A stretch of DNA of 64,000 nucleotides from Bacteroidia bacterium (GTDB lineage Bacteria; Bacteroidota; Bacteroidia; Cytophagales; Cyclobacteriaceae). This document shows, in pieces, positions 10,688 through 19,885 of the stretch; positions within the stretch are counted from its first letter, which is position 1; every line of letters begins with the position of its first letter. A program made the translations under genes and the position numbers. Under the pieces are notes generated by a model that was given only the letters and a program-made list of their open reading frames with translations, was not told the origin of the DNA and searched no databases. The stretch covers positions 37,064 through 101,063 of the forward strand of contig JAUIAO010000013.1 of the NCBI GenBank assembly GCA_030425425.1, read 5' to 3'.

Positions 10688-12277
10688 TCAGTGCCCATTG
10701 AAAAACACGTACAAGCCTACCATCACCACTATCAAAGCAATCCAGGCGATCATCACCTTACGATCTGGTTTGCCTATTCCGGTCATATCCAGTTCATGTA
10801 TTGCTTTTTGACCTGCTTTGTCAAGAGATGCCACCACTATGGCCAGAATCATCAACACCACAAATATGTAAAATGAGAGCATTAAGAAGTGTGGCCAGAA
10901 ATCATATTCTGATGAAGGAAGTATGAAAAGGTAAGTGATCCCTGTACCGATACTGATCACCGTTCCAGCAATGAGAATAACATTGGCAGCTTTGGTAGTC
11001 ATCTTTTTCCAAAACACACCAGTGAGGAACACAACCGAAAGTGGCGGAGCTATGAATCCCAATACTGACTGGAAGACATCAAACAAATTCAATCCTTTGA
11101 TACTATCAATTCCAATAGCCATCACTACTCCAAGCACAGCTCCAATAGCCGTAACCATTCTTCCGATTCTGACAATTTCTTTCTGGCTTGCTTGCGGCTT
11201 ATATTTTTTTACATAGATATCCATGGTGAAAACGGTACTCAGAGAGTTCAAAGCCGAATCAATGGTGCTCACCAAAGCAGCAATCAAAACGGCCATGACC
11301 AGTCCTGTCATTCCTGCAGGAAACAATCTGGTCACCATGGTCATATACGCTTCGTCCGGGTCGGCAAGGTCAGGGAAAAGGATGAAACAAACTATTCCAG
11401 GAATGATGAACAAAGCCACATCAAAAATCTTCAGCCAACCAGTAAAATTGGCGCCTAATTGACCTTGTTTCAGGCTTTTTGCTCCTAACACGGATTGTAC
11501 CATGCTCTGATCTGTACACCAAAACCAAACACCCATCACCGGATACCCCAGCGCAATCGCCAACCATGGATAATTCGGATCATCCATTGGCAATAGTAAA
11601 TTCCAATAACTGGACGGAGCAGCTTCAAAAACTGCTATAGGTCCACCAGCTTTCATCACTCCTACCACTGTCAGAGCACCAGAAACCAAAATCAGGAGGA
11701 TCATCTGAAAGACATTGGTATAAGCAATGGCTTCTAGTCCGCCAGCAATAGTGAAAAATGCCGCGATCAATACTAGAATAATCACAGAAGCCCAAAGTGG
11801 TAAGTCTAAAATTTGACCCACCAAAATTCCTCCGGCGAAAAGCGTCAAGGCTAGCCATGAGATCAAAATCGTTACAGTGGTGTACCACGCCAGGATATTT
11901 CTGGTAGACTGACCAAATCGCTTACCCATAAATTCCGGTAAGGTCTGAATGTCAGCCTTGAGATATCTGGGCGCAAAAACTACCGCAAGCAAAAAGATGA
12001 ACGGAAACGCGTACCAACCAAAATTCCCGGCCACTACCCCTGTGGTGTAGCCAATACTTGCAGAGGCAATGAGCATAGATGGCCCCACATTCGTTCCCCA
12101 CATGGTGAGGCCAATGCTGTACCATTTCAGAGATTTTCCCGCAAGGAATAGATTACCATCGGCATTTTGCTTTTTTTTCACAAAACTCACCCAGTATCCG
12201 ATCGCGATCAGAACCAGAAGGTATACACCTACTATGACAAAATCGATGGTTTGGAGGTATTCGTTGATGTTTTTCAT
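10688..12277 (-). CDS. SSS-family sodium/sugar symporter (SGLT-like)
   Basis: A 529-residue inner-membrane transporter with about 14 hydrophobic segments. SSS signatures visible are GKSLKWYSIGLTMWGTNVG in the first loop region, AGGLEAIAYTNVFQ, and the conserved LIAALVSTIDSALNSLSTVFTMD motif of SGLT proteins. It closes the operon that begins with the pectate lyase at 19542, following PhyH, Gfo/Idh and GH31 genes. It probably imports the sugar or disaccharide they process. Its last codons are duplicated in degenerate form at 8746-8802. The 66-bp gap before it contains a hairpin and heptamer array (12293-12320). ATG 12275-12277. Confidence 0.93.
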   Translation of the reverse strand: MKNINEYLQTIDFVIVGVYLLVLIAIGYWVSFVKKKQNADGNLFLAGKSLKWYSIGLTMWGTNVGPSMLIASASIGYTTGVVAGNFGWYAFPFIFLLAVVFAPRYLKADIQTLPEFMGKRFGQSTRNILAWYTTVTILISWLALTLFAGGILVGQILDLPLWASVIILVLIAAFFTIAGGLEAIAYTNVFQMILLILVSGALTVVGVMKAGGPIAVFEAAPSSYWNLLLPMDDPNYPWLAIALGYPVMGVWFWCTDQSMVQSVLGAKSLKQGQLGANFTGWLKIFDVALFIIPGIVCFILFPDLADPDEAYMTMVTRLFPAGMTGLVMAVLIAALVSTIDSALNSLSTVFTMDIYVKKYKPQASQKEIVRIGRMVTAIGAVLGVVMAIGIDSIKGLNLFDVFQSVLGFIAPPLSVVFLTGVFWKKMTTKAANVILIAGTVISIGTGITYLFILPSSEYDFWPHFLMLSFYIFVVLMILAIVVASLDKAGQKAIHELDMTGIGKPDRKVMIAWIALIVVMVGLYVFFNGH

Positions 12278-12292
12278 TCGCCTTTCGGTAAA

Positions 12293-12320
12293 TGCTCAAC
12301 GCTATGCGCTGAGCTTACTA
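12293..12320 (-). repeat. Degenerate heptamer array forming a hairpin upstream of SSS gene
   Basis: The plus strand reads TGCTCAA CGCTATG CGCTGAG CTTACTA, four 7-bp units with a shared YGCT/CTT start. It also folds as GCTCA-a-CGC (12294-12302), loop TAT, GCG-c-TGAGC (12306-12314), with one A/C mismatch. It lies 16 bp before the symporter ATG, so it could act as a small translational or mRNA-stability element. The same kind of 7-bp array, in the complementary sense, occurs at 21024-21058. Confidence 0.5.
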
Positions 12321-12343
12321 TAATGATATTTTAGAAAAAGAGT

Positions 12344-13081
12344 TTACTTCACCTTTAGGCCATCTACTACAAATGGCTCAGCAAAATAAAGTGGTTTGTC
12401 TCCATCCATGATCGGAGCTTTAGAATACTGCATCAGCAACACGCGGCGTGATTTATTGGTATTATTAGATCCACTGCGGTGGAAGCAAACACTGGAGAAC
12501 AATGCGATATCGCCTTTTTTCAGAATTGCCGGTACTCCCGGATTGTCTCCATGATAGCCTATCATATCGTTGGTGCCTTCTTCCAGCACATGCTCTATGC
12601 GCTTATCAGTTCCTGCCTCTGAGTAAGGTAACAAATAGACTGTACCATTTTCTTCATCCACATCGTCTAATGGCATCCAGCAGGACAAATAAGGATCGTG
12701 CTTTTGCTTCACATAGCCAGAGTCCTGATGCCAGCTAAACTTCATCCCTTTATCTGCTGCTTTCACTACGAATTGCTCGAGGAAGAGATAAACATTCTCA
12801 CCCAGAATATTTCTGGTGATTGCTTCTAGCTCAGGTCCATAGAGCAACTCCTGCATGGGTTCACTTTTTTGGCTTTTCATAGCGATGAAATAGCGTTTGC
12901 CTTTGTGATTGATCTCGTCTACTTCCACACCTTTAGCGTCCATTTCATCGTCTTTCTCCTTTATGAATCGCTCGCACTCGTCCTGAATTTTTTGGATCAT
13001 TTCAGGTGAAATCACATTGCGCAGGATTACAAATCCATCGCGGTTGAATTGGTCAACTTGTTGTTGAGATATTACACTCAT
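12344..13081 (-). CDS. Phytanoyl-CoA dioxygenase (PhyH)-family Fe(II)/2-oxoglutarate oxygenase
   Basis: A 245-residue cytoplasmic protein of the PhyH family. It has FNRDGFVILRNVIS near the N-terminus, the iron-binding HxD in FSWHQDSGY (H118, D120), a distal His in VCFHRSGSN (H201) and a following Arg pair (212-213) suited to 2-oxoglutarate. Such enzymes hydroxylate or oxidatively demethylate small molecules. In an operon with a GH31, a Gfo/Idh oxidoreductase and an SSS symporter, the substrate is probably a sugar or sugar acid, possibly an O-methylated one; that is inference from context. It is 49 bp downstream of the oxidoreductase. ATG 13079-13081. Confidence 0.88.
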   Translation of the reverse strand: MSVISQQQVDQFNRDGFVILRNVISPEMIQKIQDECERFIKEKDDEMDAKGVEVDEINHKGKRYFIAMKSQKSEPMQELLYGPELEAITRNILGENVYLFLEQFVVKAADKGMKFSWHQDSGYVKQKHDPYLSCWMPLDDVDEENGTVYLLPYSEAGTDKRIEHVLEEGTNDMIGYHGDNPGVPAILKKGDIALFSSVCFHRSGSNNTNKSRRVLLMQYSKAPIMDGDKPLYFAEPFVVDGLKVK

Positions 13082-13130
13082 TATTTCTACAGTTTAAGGT
13101 TTTTTACAATCAATATATCTTCATGTCAAA

Positions 13131-14225
13131 TCAGAAATTCTGGCTTGGGTCTTTGATCAACCCCTCAAGCCCAAATTCAGCAATGGTATCAGCAACTTTT
13201 TCAGGTTTTCCCGATTTCAGGGATTTCTCCATCGTTTTCAATAAAGCCACCGTCCCAAGGCCTTCTTCCAAATCTGGATAAGCCGTAAATCCCTGTTCGA
13301 TACTATCAGCAAAGTATTCGAGGTAATTGTTGTACTCTCCAGCGTGGTGACTTTTCCCTTCGAATCGGAAATAGTGTTTCAATTTTTTCTCCCAGGTAAT
13401 CACCTGCTCTTCACCTTCATTATTGGTAATGGCATAGCGCAGATCCATATAATCACCCTGACTACAACCTTCAGACCCACGCAAAATGCAGCTCATCTCA
13501 CTGTCTCGCATCACCGGCTGAATAGGTCCGGTATAAGCTCCTGAAACACGAGCCACTCGTCCATCTACAGATTTGTAAATGAAGTGCATGGTATCTTCAT
13601 TTTTCAATCCACCAGCTTTACCATTGCCACTGAGCATGCCATAGCCCATCACTTCCTCGATATCTGGCAAGTACCAACGGATAAAATCCACAGGATGGCT
13701 CAATCCGCCATATAACCATTTAAAAGTATTCTCAAGTGCCCACGGCTTTTCAAGAAACCATCGGTGATCTGCATGGTAATAGGCTTCTACAGTGATGATC
13801 TCTCCTATCATGCCTTTGAGGAAATCTTCTCTCTGACGTTTCATGGGCTCAAAAAACCGACTACTCTGACCTACAAAAAGTCGCTTTCCAGTCTTTTTTT
13901 GCAAATCCACCAAGGCTTTGGCATCTGCCAGATCATCCAGTAAAGGTTTGGTGCAGACTACATGTTTGCCCGCTTCCATACACTGTCGAATATGTGACGC
14001 ATGTAGTTTGTCAGGTGTATAAATCCCAATTGCATCTATATTCGGGTTGCCAAGCATTTCTTCCATACTAGTTGTCCAGTTATGAAAGTCAAATTCCTTT
14101 GCACGCTGTTTACACAGGTTTTCATTCAAATCACAAATCTGTACCAGCTCAACCTTTGAGCTATAGAGGGCGGCAGAAATCGTACTTCTTCCCTCTCCCA
14201 ATCCAAGTATTCCTAACCTTAGCAT
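13131..14225 (-). CDS. Gfo/Idh/MocA-family NAD(P)-dependent oxidoreductase
   Basis: A 364-residue cytoplasmic protein. The N-terminal Rossmann fold starts LRLGILGLGEGRS, with the dinucleotide-binding Gly cluster, and continues to ICDLNEN and to VVCTKPLLDD, the family's EKP position with Thr replacing Glu. The C-terminal half is the alpha/beta substrate domain (GGLSHPVDFIRWYLPD has the His and Asp expected around the active site). The family oxidises, reduces or epimerises sugars and inositols, or acts on glycosides by redox-assisted chemistry. The gene is 5 bp from the GH31 gene and 49 bp from the PhyH gene, so all three very likely act on one imported substrate. Confidence 0.9.
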   Translation of the reverse strand: MLRLGILGLGEGRSTISAALYSSKVELVQICDLNENLCKQRAKEFDFHNWTTSMEEMLGNPNIDAIGIYTPDKLHASHIRQCMEAGKHVVCTKPLLDDLADAKALVDLQKKTGKRLFVGQSSRFFEPMKRQREDFLKGMIGEIITVEAYYHADHRWFLEKPWALENTFKWLYGGLSHPVDFIRWYLPDIEEVMGYGMLSGNGKAGGLKNEDTMHFIYKSVDGRVARVSGAYTGPIQPVMRDSEMSCILRGSEGCSQGDYMDLRYAITNNEGEEQVITWEKKLKHYFRFEGKSHHAGEYNNYLEYFADSIEQGFTAYPDLEEGLGTVALLKTMEKSLKSGKPEKVADTIAEFGLEGLIKDPSQNF

Positions 14226-14230
14226 ATTTA

Positions 14231-16483
14231 TTATTTTTCGATGTAGTTCCAGATTCCACTGAAATCACGATCTATGATTATTTCTGTTGTTTTCGTTAAA
14301 TCCATTTCATCTGTGCATTGTATCACTTCTGGATAGATTGGAATTTGAGTATCAGTTTTCACAAAGACGGGCATATTTTGCATGTCTGACTCATAGTTTC
14401 TGATCCATTTTCCACCGTCAAAAGTCTGTCCTGTAAAAAAATCAACCCATTCGCCATCAGGCAAATAGATGTCTCTGATATTCTCCGAATTCATGATTGG
14501 AGCCACCAAAAATGCATCACCAAAGTAATATTGGTTGTCTATATGCCAGCACATCTTATCTTCAGGGTGATGAAGAATCATGGCTCTCAAAACCGGGAAA
14601 CCGGTTTCTGTGGCCTGATCGGCCGCTTTCAGAATATATGGAAGCAAAGTATATCTGAGGTTCCACCAGTCTCTTACCAAATTTGCAATCTCCGGATACT
14701 CATACGGTTCGCGTTTGGAGGTGCCATGGTAGCGGATGTGCGAACTAAAAACACCAAACTGTGTCCAGCGTACATATAGATCATTCGGGATGACGGAATT
14801 CATGAAATTAGGAACCCCATGAAAACCCGGCACATCATGACTCCAAAAACCAAAACCTGATAGTCCTAAGTGCAGACCACCTTTCAGGGATCCGGCCATT
14901 CCCTCCCAGCTACATGCAGCATCGCCTCCCCAATGCAACGGGTATCGCTGACATCCTGCCCAGCCGGCTCGTGCCCAGACTATTCCATCTCCTGCAACTT
15001 CCTGTGTGACTTCATATGCCGCTTTTTGATACAATAAGCCATAGAGATTGTTGAGCAACTTCGGATCCATGTTCTGGTAAGTGGCATCCATGTGTATCTC
15101 TTCTCCAAAATCTGTTTTGATGCAGACTGCTCCCATTTCGAGTAGATTTCGAAGCAAATCTTTGTACCATTCAACAGCCTCTGGTTTGGTAAAATCAATC
15201 GTCCCTGCATAATCCAGCGCACTGAAATTAGATCCACCTTGCTCCCGGCTTTCGTTAATCGGACCGATGTAATTATTGGCTTTGGCTTCATCGTGCTGCT
15301 CAGCTTCTTTTGCCACATACGGCATTTGCCACAAGCTCACCCGATAGCCATTTTCTTTCAATCCTTTCATGAATCGCGCAGGATCCGGAAAACGCTCTTT
15401 GTTGAATTTCCACTCGCATAACCAATCTGTCTCAAACCATCCGGTATCCAAATGAATCACATCGCAAGGGAATTTTTCGTCTCTGAGTCGCTTACAAATC
15501 GTTTCAACTTCATCCGCAGAAAAATAGGTCATGCGGCTCATCCAAACACCATAGCTCCACAAGGGTAGTTTGGTGGGAAAGCCTGTCAATTGCTTATATC
15601 CTTTGAGTATTTTTTCAGGATCTTCTCCTCCAATCAGGAAAAAATCCAGCTGTGGATATTCTACTAAAACCTGTGCAGATCGGGTAGAATGATCAGCCAG
15701 CGAAAACTTGGTATATGCAGAAGTATGCACAAACAATCCATATCCTTCACTCGATAGGTAAAATGGAATGTTTTTATAAGTTCGTCGATTATTGACACCT
15801 TGTCCATCCTGATTTTTGAGTTGGAAAGTCTGACCGGACAAATCCATCTTTTTGAATCGTTCACCAGTTCCAACAAAACATTCGTCAGATTTTGCTTCCA
15901 ATGAAAAGGTCATGCTATCTGGCTGTCCTTTTCGCTCCACATAGGCCAAAGCCATTGCGTCATTTCGAGCCGGGAAAAACTGATCCCGGGCACTTATTTT
16001 CACCGGTTTCTGACCACCTGGGTAGAAGGTCAATCGCAAGGTTTCATCAGGTTCGGGCAATAGATCACTCCAGTGATCGATGGCTATTTCGCTGAAATCA
16101 AACTCAACTTTTGTGGTTCCGGTCTCATCTTTGATCAACCATTTATCAGACAATTTTTCAAAATTAAGAGGGTTCGGTTTTAAATCCGGATGAATCTGAA
16201 GCATCTCTGAATCATCCGAAACCTCTCCTGATACTGCGATTTGTGACCGAATAATCTGATCCCCATATGCCGAAATCACCAATTGTAATTCCTTTCGCTT
16301 GGCGGTTTCATCTATTGCAATGTCATTTTGTGGAAGCTGCTTCTGAAAAGGAACAGTCACAAAGACCTTCCCATCTTTAGCTGAAATAGCTGTGGGTGAG
16401 CACGCTTTCCATAGAATCTCGTTTCCATCCAGTTTTGGATCGAATTCTAAAAAATCAAATAGTTGGTAATTGGTTTGATTCAT
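14231..16483 (-). CDS. GH31 glycoside hydrolase, alpha-xylosidase (YicI)-like, cytoplasmic
   Basis: A 750-residue GH31 enzyme without a signal peptide. The N-terminal beta domain (~1-300) precedes a TIM barrel beginning LPLWSYGVWMSRMTYFS. The nucleophile Asp is in CIKTDFGEE (D458) and the acid/base Asp in HWGGDAACSWEGM (D521). The KTDFGE context and SGFGFWSHDVPGF resemble YicI-type alpha-xylosidases more than alpha-glucosidases. It would hydrolyse a small alpha-linked saccharide after import by the operon's symporter. It starts 5 bp after the stop of the pectate lyase gene, and the oxidoreductase gene begins 5 bp after its own stop, so co-transcription is clear. Alpha-galactosidase or glucosidase specificity remains possible. 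Confidence 0.92.
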   Translation of the reverse strand: MNQTNYQLFDFLEFDPKLDGNEILWKACSPTAISAKDGKVFVTVPFQKQLPQNDIAIDETAKRKELQLVISAYGDQIIRSQIAVSGEVSDDSEMLQIHPDLKPNPLNFEKLSDKWLIKDETGTTKVEFDFSEIAIDHWSDLLPEPDETLRLTFYPGGQKPVKISARDQFFPARNDAMALAYVERKGQPDSMTFSLEAKSDECFVGTGERFKKMDLSGQTFQLKNQDGQGVNNRRTYKNIPFYLSSEGYGLFVHTSAYTKFSLADHSTRSAQVLVEYPQLDFFLIGGEDPEKILKGYKQLTGFPTKLPLWSYGVWMSRMTYFSADEVETICKRLRDEKFPCDVIHLDTGWFETDWLCEWKFNKERFPDPARFMKGLKENGYRVSLWQMPYVAKEAEQHDEAKANNYIGPINESREQGGSNFSALDYAGTIDFTKPEAVEWYKDLLRNLLEMGAVCIKTDFGEEIHMDATYQNMDPKLLNNLYGLLYQKAAYEVTQEVAGDGIVWARAGWAGCQRYPLHWGGDAACSWEGMAGSLKGGLHLGLSGFGFWSHDVPGFHGVPNFMNSVIPNDLYVRWTQFGVFSSHIRYHGTSKREPYEYPEIANLVRDWWNLRYTLLPYILKAADQATETGFPVLRAMILHHPEDKMCWHIDNQYYFGDAFLVAPIMNSENIRDIYLPDGEWVDFFTGQTFDGGKWIRNYESDMQNMPVFVKTDTQIPIYPEVIQCTDEMDLTKTTEIIIDRDFSGIWNYIEK

Positions 16484-16488
16484 CTGGA

Positions 16489-19400
16489 TTACTTGAAAAT
16501 TTTAAACTGGTAAGTGCCTTTTTCAGAGATCACTTTGGTGAGGTACACTCCTTTCGGAACGTCACTCATTCCTATTTCAATGACTTTTCCCGAATCTGAA
16601 TGAGATTTGATTAACTGTCCACTTATCGAGTAAATATTCACCTCTTTGATTTCTATGTCAGATTTGAGAGTTAAGACGTCAGCAACAGGATTGGGATAGA
16701 CAAGAATGCCGTGCTGATTAGAACCACTCAGCACATCATTGTCTTGCAAAATCAATCGAATAGATTGTGTCTTTGCATCCAAAAAATCCTCTGATGATGA
16801 ATTGACAGATATTGAAATCATTGAACTGATTTCTTCTTCTACCGTGATATCATCTTCCGTAGAAAGTGTGACTTGCTGAGGAACTAATGCATTTTCCGGA
16901 GTGAATGTTAGGGATGTTGGTGAAATAAATATCTCTTCAGAATGTTCTGTGGTGATATCCAGCATAACATGGCCTGTCGGCTTAGAGGTTAAACTCACTT
17001 CCAGCACTATCGCTGCATCACCCTCCATCATCGTAAGGCTGGCTGTGTCCACTTCTATTTCCTTGTTCAATTCTTCTGATGCACCAGAATTCATTCCGAC
17101 CAATACACCGATTTCACGGGTCATACTGGCTCCTTCACTATCCTTTACTTTGAAAACGAAACTGAAAACCCCATTTTCCGAAGCGGATACTTTGGCTTCA
17201 TGCTCATTTTGAATAGTGATTTCCAAATCATTTGCATTGACTATTTCGAACTGTGGATCCTCTGTATAACCAATGGTGTATTGAGATAAGTCGATTACAA
17301 TTGCACTATCGTTTTTCGTTTCAAAATTGGGATGAGCCATCCACATCAGGTACTCTTCCAAATCTGTATATCCATCCAGATCAGTGTCCTTATTTGCATC
17401 AGAGAAATCCCCTACTTCAGAATTCACGTTGGTTTGATGAAAAATTTCCCACCAGTCTGGCAAACCATCCCTGTCTGAATCAAATCCTTCTTCTCTGGAA
17501 AGTTCTGGGTATTCTTCATAACCACCAGCATCATCCTGATGATCAATCAGTCCGGGCTTCCCGGATTTACTTCCTCGGTAAGTGTAAGAACCGTTGAGCG
17601 TTTCCTGAATGATTCGCTGATCATGATCATCGAAGGTTGGTAAGGTAGCTCCCACATCTGACAATACAGATTTGTAAGCATCAGAAGCGGATTGGATATT
17701 GGCTTCAGACCCAAAAAAAGGTTCATCCACAAATACCTGCCAATCCAAAACCTGCCCATTATATAGCTGATACTCTCTGGAACATGCATCATTGGTACCA
17801 TCACAGGCTAGCCCACCGTTGGTGTTTTCTACAATGTTATTATGATAAAAATAGCTTTGAGAACCTTTGCCTACTCCTTCCAGTTGTGCTCGGAGAATGG
17901 TATTTTGACTGGTGGCTGGGCCTTTTTTGTAATAATTACCAACGAAATTGACTTCATGAGCTCCACCATCAGTAGCTCTTCCACCCCAATTGTAAACGAC
18001 ATTGTTGAATATATCCAGCTCTCCAGCATAGTAACCATTTCCATCTAGTCCACCACCCAGACTCCAGTTTCTTCCTTCATTGTGAGCCAACAGATTGTGA
18101 TGAAATGAACCTATGCTTCCTCCGATTGTTGCTGCATATCCGTGTTTGGTTCCGGCCGGGTAATTTTGATGATTAGCGATATTCAGAGCCTCTGAAAGCA
18201 TGGTTCGCTGAAGCGTGATATTCAGTCCACCTCTGGAACTGAAAGATTCATCAATAGTCCAACTAATTGATGAGTGATCCAATATGGAATGATTTGCACC
18301 TGCCATCCCTATGCCGTCATAGGTGGTGCCTGCACCTAGTCTCATTTTCATAAATCGCACGATACTTTCATCCCCAATTCCTATTGGTGCCGCACGAAAG
18401 CAGATTCCTTTTCCCGGGGCGGTCTGCCCAGCTATGGTGAGATTGTCATCCATTATCACACGAGAATTCAAATACACAATTCCTGAAACATCGAATATGA
18501 CAGTTCTAGGCCCAGTTTCTCCGGTCACGGCCTCACGGAAACTTCCTGGACCCTCATCATTCAAATTAGTTACATAAACTACCTTTCCACCACGTCCACC
18601 TTGAGCGAAAGCTCCATGACCTTCAGCACCGTCGAATGCTTTGTGCCTTGCCTTGAATGACCAAACTGCTCCTTTTACAGTATCTGCACCATAGTTTTCA
18701 TCTACTCTCCAATAATAAGTATCCCAATCGGTTACGCTCAGTTGATAGGAAGTATCGGACAAATCACCGAGAAAAACAGACGATTCTGGTGTAGCATTCC
18801 AAACGTCAGATTGTTGACGACCAACATATAATTGATGAGATTTAGCATCTTTTGCAGGCTTCCATTTCAATATGATAGACCCATTATCAGCGTTGGCGTG
18901 TTCATCCAGATCTTTTGGGTAAGGAAAGGAAGGCTGACGAGAAGCGTCTCCGGTATTCAAAGCAAATCCATTGATATAAACAGTTTTGTCAGAGGCCTGA
19001 CTTTCGGGCTCCACACGATATCTAATTTTGGCTGTCTCTCCATCCGCAATCGTAAACTCTACAAATGATTTGGCTGCATCATCGTCATTCAGTACCCGAT
19101 TAGATTGCACAAATTCATCATGTACTAAGGTTTCTCCGACGTAGATTTCGATGTTAGAGAAGGTATTGGTTTCTGGATTATGAAATGAATTGTGATAAGT
19201 GAGCAAGGAATGCTGACCAGCCGGGAGTCCGGAAATACTCAAAGTGATATCGCTGGTCTGGATGCCATCGTTGGATAGTCTTGCAAAGTTTGGACTTTGA
19301 ACACCCGCCTTGTACCAGCTGGAATTGAATCCGCCATCAAAAGTAAATGTGACATCAGCTTCTGTGTACGAAATGGAATTTCCAGAGCTGACTACCCAAG

Positions 19401-19542
19401 ATGAGTAACCTGGTTCATGTACCTCCGATTCATTGCGACCACTAAAGTTCAAATCAACCTTTACTACTTGAGCGTGTAGGCCTTCTGAAATGAGAATATA
19501 AAGCGCGGTAATGAGAAAAGCACTGATTCGATGAAATGACAT
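16489..19542 (-). CDS. Secreted PL1 pectate lyase with N-terminal binding module, Calx-beta-like domain and T9SS domain
   Basis: A 1017-residue extracellular enzyme. After a signal peptide (~1-24) comes a CBM-like beta-sandwich (~27-195), an Fn3-like module (~205-300; YYWRVDENYG), then the PL1 beta-helix (~302-640; GAEGHGAFAQGGRGG, VTNLNDEGPGSFREAV, LTIAGQTAPGKG, HSSISWTIDES). Asp-rich calcium turns (DSDRDGLPDWWE, DTDLDGYTDLEEY) follow, then a cadherin/Calx-beta-like stretch (~770-930) and a T9SS sorting domain from VYPNPVADVL to the C-terminus. It cuts polygalacturonan by beta-elimination at the surface or in the medium. It is first in the operon running to 10688 and has a long regulated upstream region with the shared operator at 19607-19628. 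Confidence 0.92.
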   Translation of the reverse strand: MSFHRISAFLITALYILISEGLHAQVVKVDLNFSGRNESEVHEPGYSSWVVSSGNSISYTEADVTFTFDGGFNSSWYKAGVQSPNFARLSNDGIQTSDITLSISGLPAGQHSLLTYHNSFHNPETNTFSNIEIYVGETLVHDEFVQSNRVLNDDDAAKSFVEFTIADGETAKIRYRVEPESQASDKTVYINGFALNTGDASRQPSFPYPKDLDEHANADNGSIILKWKPAKDAKSHQLYVGRQQSDVWNATPESSVFLGDLSDTSYQLSVTDWDTYYWRVDENYGADTVKGAVWSFKARHKAFDGAEGHGAFAQGGRGGKVVYVTNLNDEGPGSFREAVTGETGPRTVIFDVSGIVYLNSRVIMDDNLTIAGQTAPGKGICFRAAPIGIGDESIVRFMKMRLGAGTTYDGIGMAGANHSILDHSSISWTIDESFSSRGGLNITLQRTMLSEALNIANHQNYPAGTKHGYAATIGGSIGSFHHNLLAHNEGRNWSLGGGLDGNGYYAGELDIFNNVVYNWGGRATDGGAHEVNFVGNYYKKGPATSQNTILRAQLEGVGKGSQSYFYHNNIVENTNGGLACDGTNDACSREYQLYNGQVLDWQVFVDEPFFGSEANIQSASDAYKSVLSDVGATLPTFDDHDQRIIQETLNGSYTYRGSKSGKPGLIDHQDDAGGYEEYPELSREEGFDSDRDGLPDWWEIFHQTNVNSEVGDFSDANKDTDLDGYTDLEEYLMWMAHPNFETKNDSAIVIDLSQYTIGYTEDPQFEIVNANDLEITIQNEHEAKVSASENGVFSFVFKVKDSEGASMTREIGVLVGMNSGASEELNKEIEVDTASLTMMEGDAAIVLEVSLTSKPTGHVMLDITTEHSEEIFISPTSLTFTPENALVPQQVTLSTEDDITVEEEISSMISISVNSSSEDFLDAKTQSIRLILQDNDVLSGSNQHGILVYPNPVADVLTLKSDIEIKEVNIYSISGQLIKSHSDSGKVIEIGMSDVPKGVYLTKVISEKGTYQFKIFK

Positions 19543-19606
19543 AGGGATTTACTGTTATGGGATTTTAATCCTGTCCCTAAAACTACGATATGCGGAGCCC
19601 ATTAGT

Positions 19607-19628
19607 CACCTGTGGTGTGATGGTTAAA
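19607..19628 (-). promoter_or_regulatory. Putative operator, shared ACACC motif site C
   Basis: The gene strand shows TTTAACCATCACACCACAGG, the best match to the consensus built from four sites. It lies 65 bp upstream of the pectate lyase start. Matching sites occur before the GH2 gene (4847), another pectate lyase (8107) and the (alpha/alpha)6 enzyme (39821). Confidence 0.5.
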
Positions 19629-19707
19629 TACGATGAAGTTAGTGTTTGACCAGTTGAGTATTTTGTTTTTACGAAATCATAAGTCAGCCCGACATCTTTA
19701 CAGTTGA

Positions 19708-19755
19708 CTTCACTTTATTACAAAGTAATAAAAATATTACCTTCACTTTGTTACA
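19708..19755. repeat. Direct repeats CTTCACTTTRTTACA with inner palindrome
   Basis: Two 15-bp direct repeats differ at one position and start exactly 33 bp apart (19708 and 19741), about three helical turns. The first overlaps an inverted repeat TTATTAC-AAA-GTAATAA at 19715-19731. The geometry suggests tandem binding of a regulator on one DNA face, upstream of the 19542 operon. Confidence 0.4.
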
Positions 19756-19833
19756 TAATTCATTAGACAAACATTGTGTTACATATATTATTTTGAATGA
19801 TAATAAAGCATGTCAACTTAATATTTTCCGTAT

Positions 19834-19861
19834 CAAAAAAAGCCCGTCAAGTGACGAGCTT
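19834..19861 (-). terminator. Rho-independent terminator of the 34906-19886 operon
   Basis: On the minus strand AAGCTCGTC-ACTT-GACGGGCTT forms a 9-bp stem with one T/G wobble and a 4-nt loop, followed by a run of seven T. It lies 25 bp past the stop of the gene at 19886-21010, closing a ten-gene operon. Confidence 0.85.
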
Positions 19862-19885
19862 CCCTAACTTATAAACCTAAAATCT

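Larger units (their letters stand above)
19543..19885 (-). promoter_or_regulatory. 343-bp regulatory region of the 19542 operon
   Basis: This is the only gene-free stretch above 300 bp. It holds, in order: a possible -7-like TAGTTTTA on the gene strand (plus 19578-19585, one base off consensus), the shared ACACC site at 19607-19628, two direct repeats CTTCACTTTRTTACA at 19708-19722 and 19741-19755, a 7-bp inverted repeat at 19715-19731, and the terminator of the upstream operon at 19834-19861. I see no coding frame in it. Confidence 0.55.
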
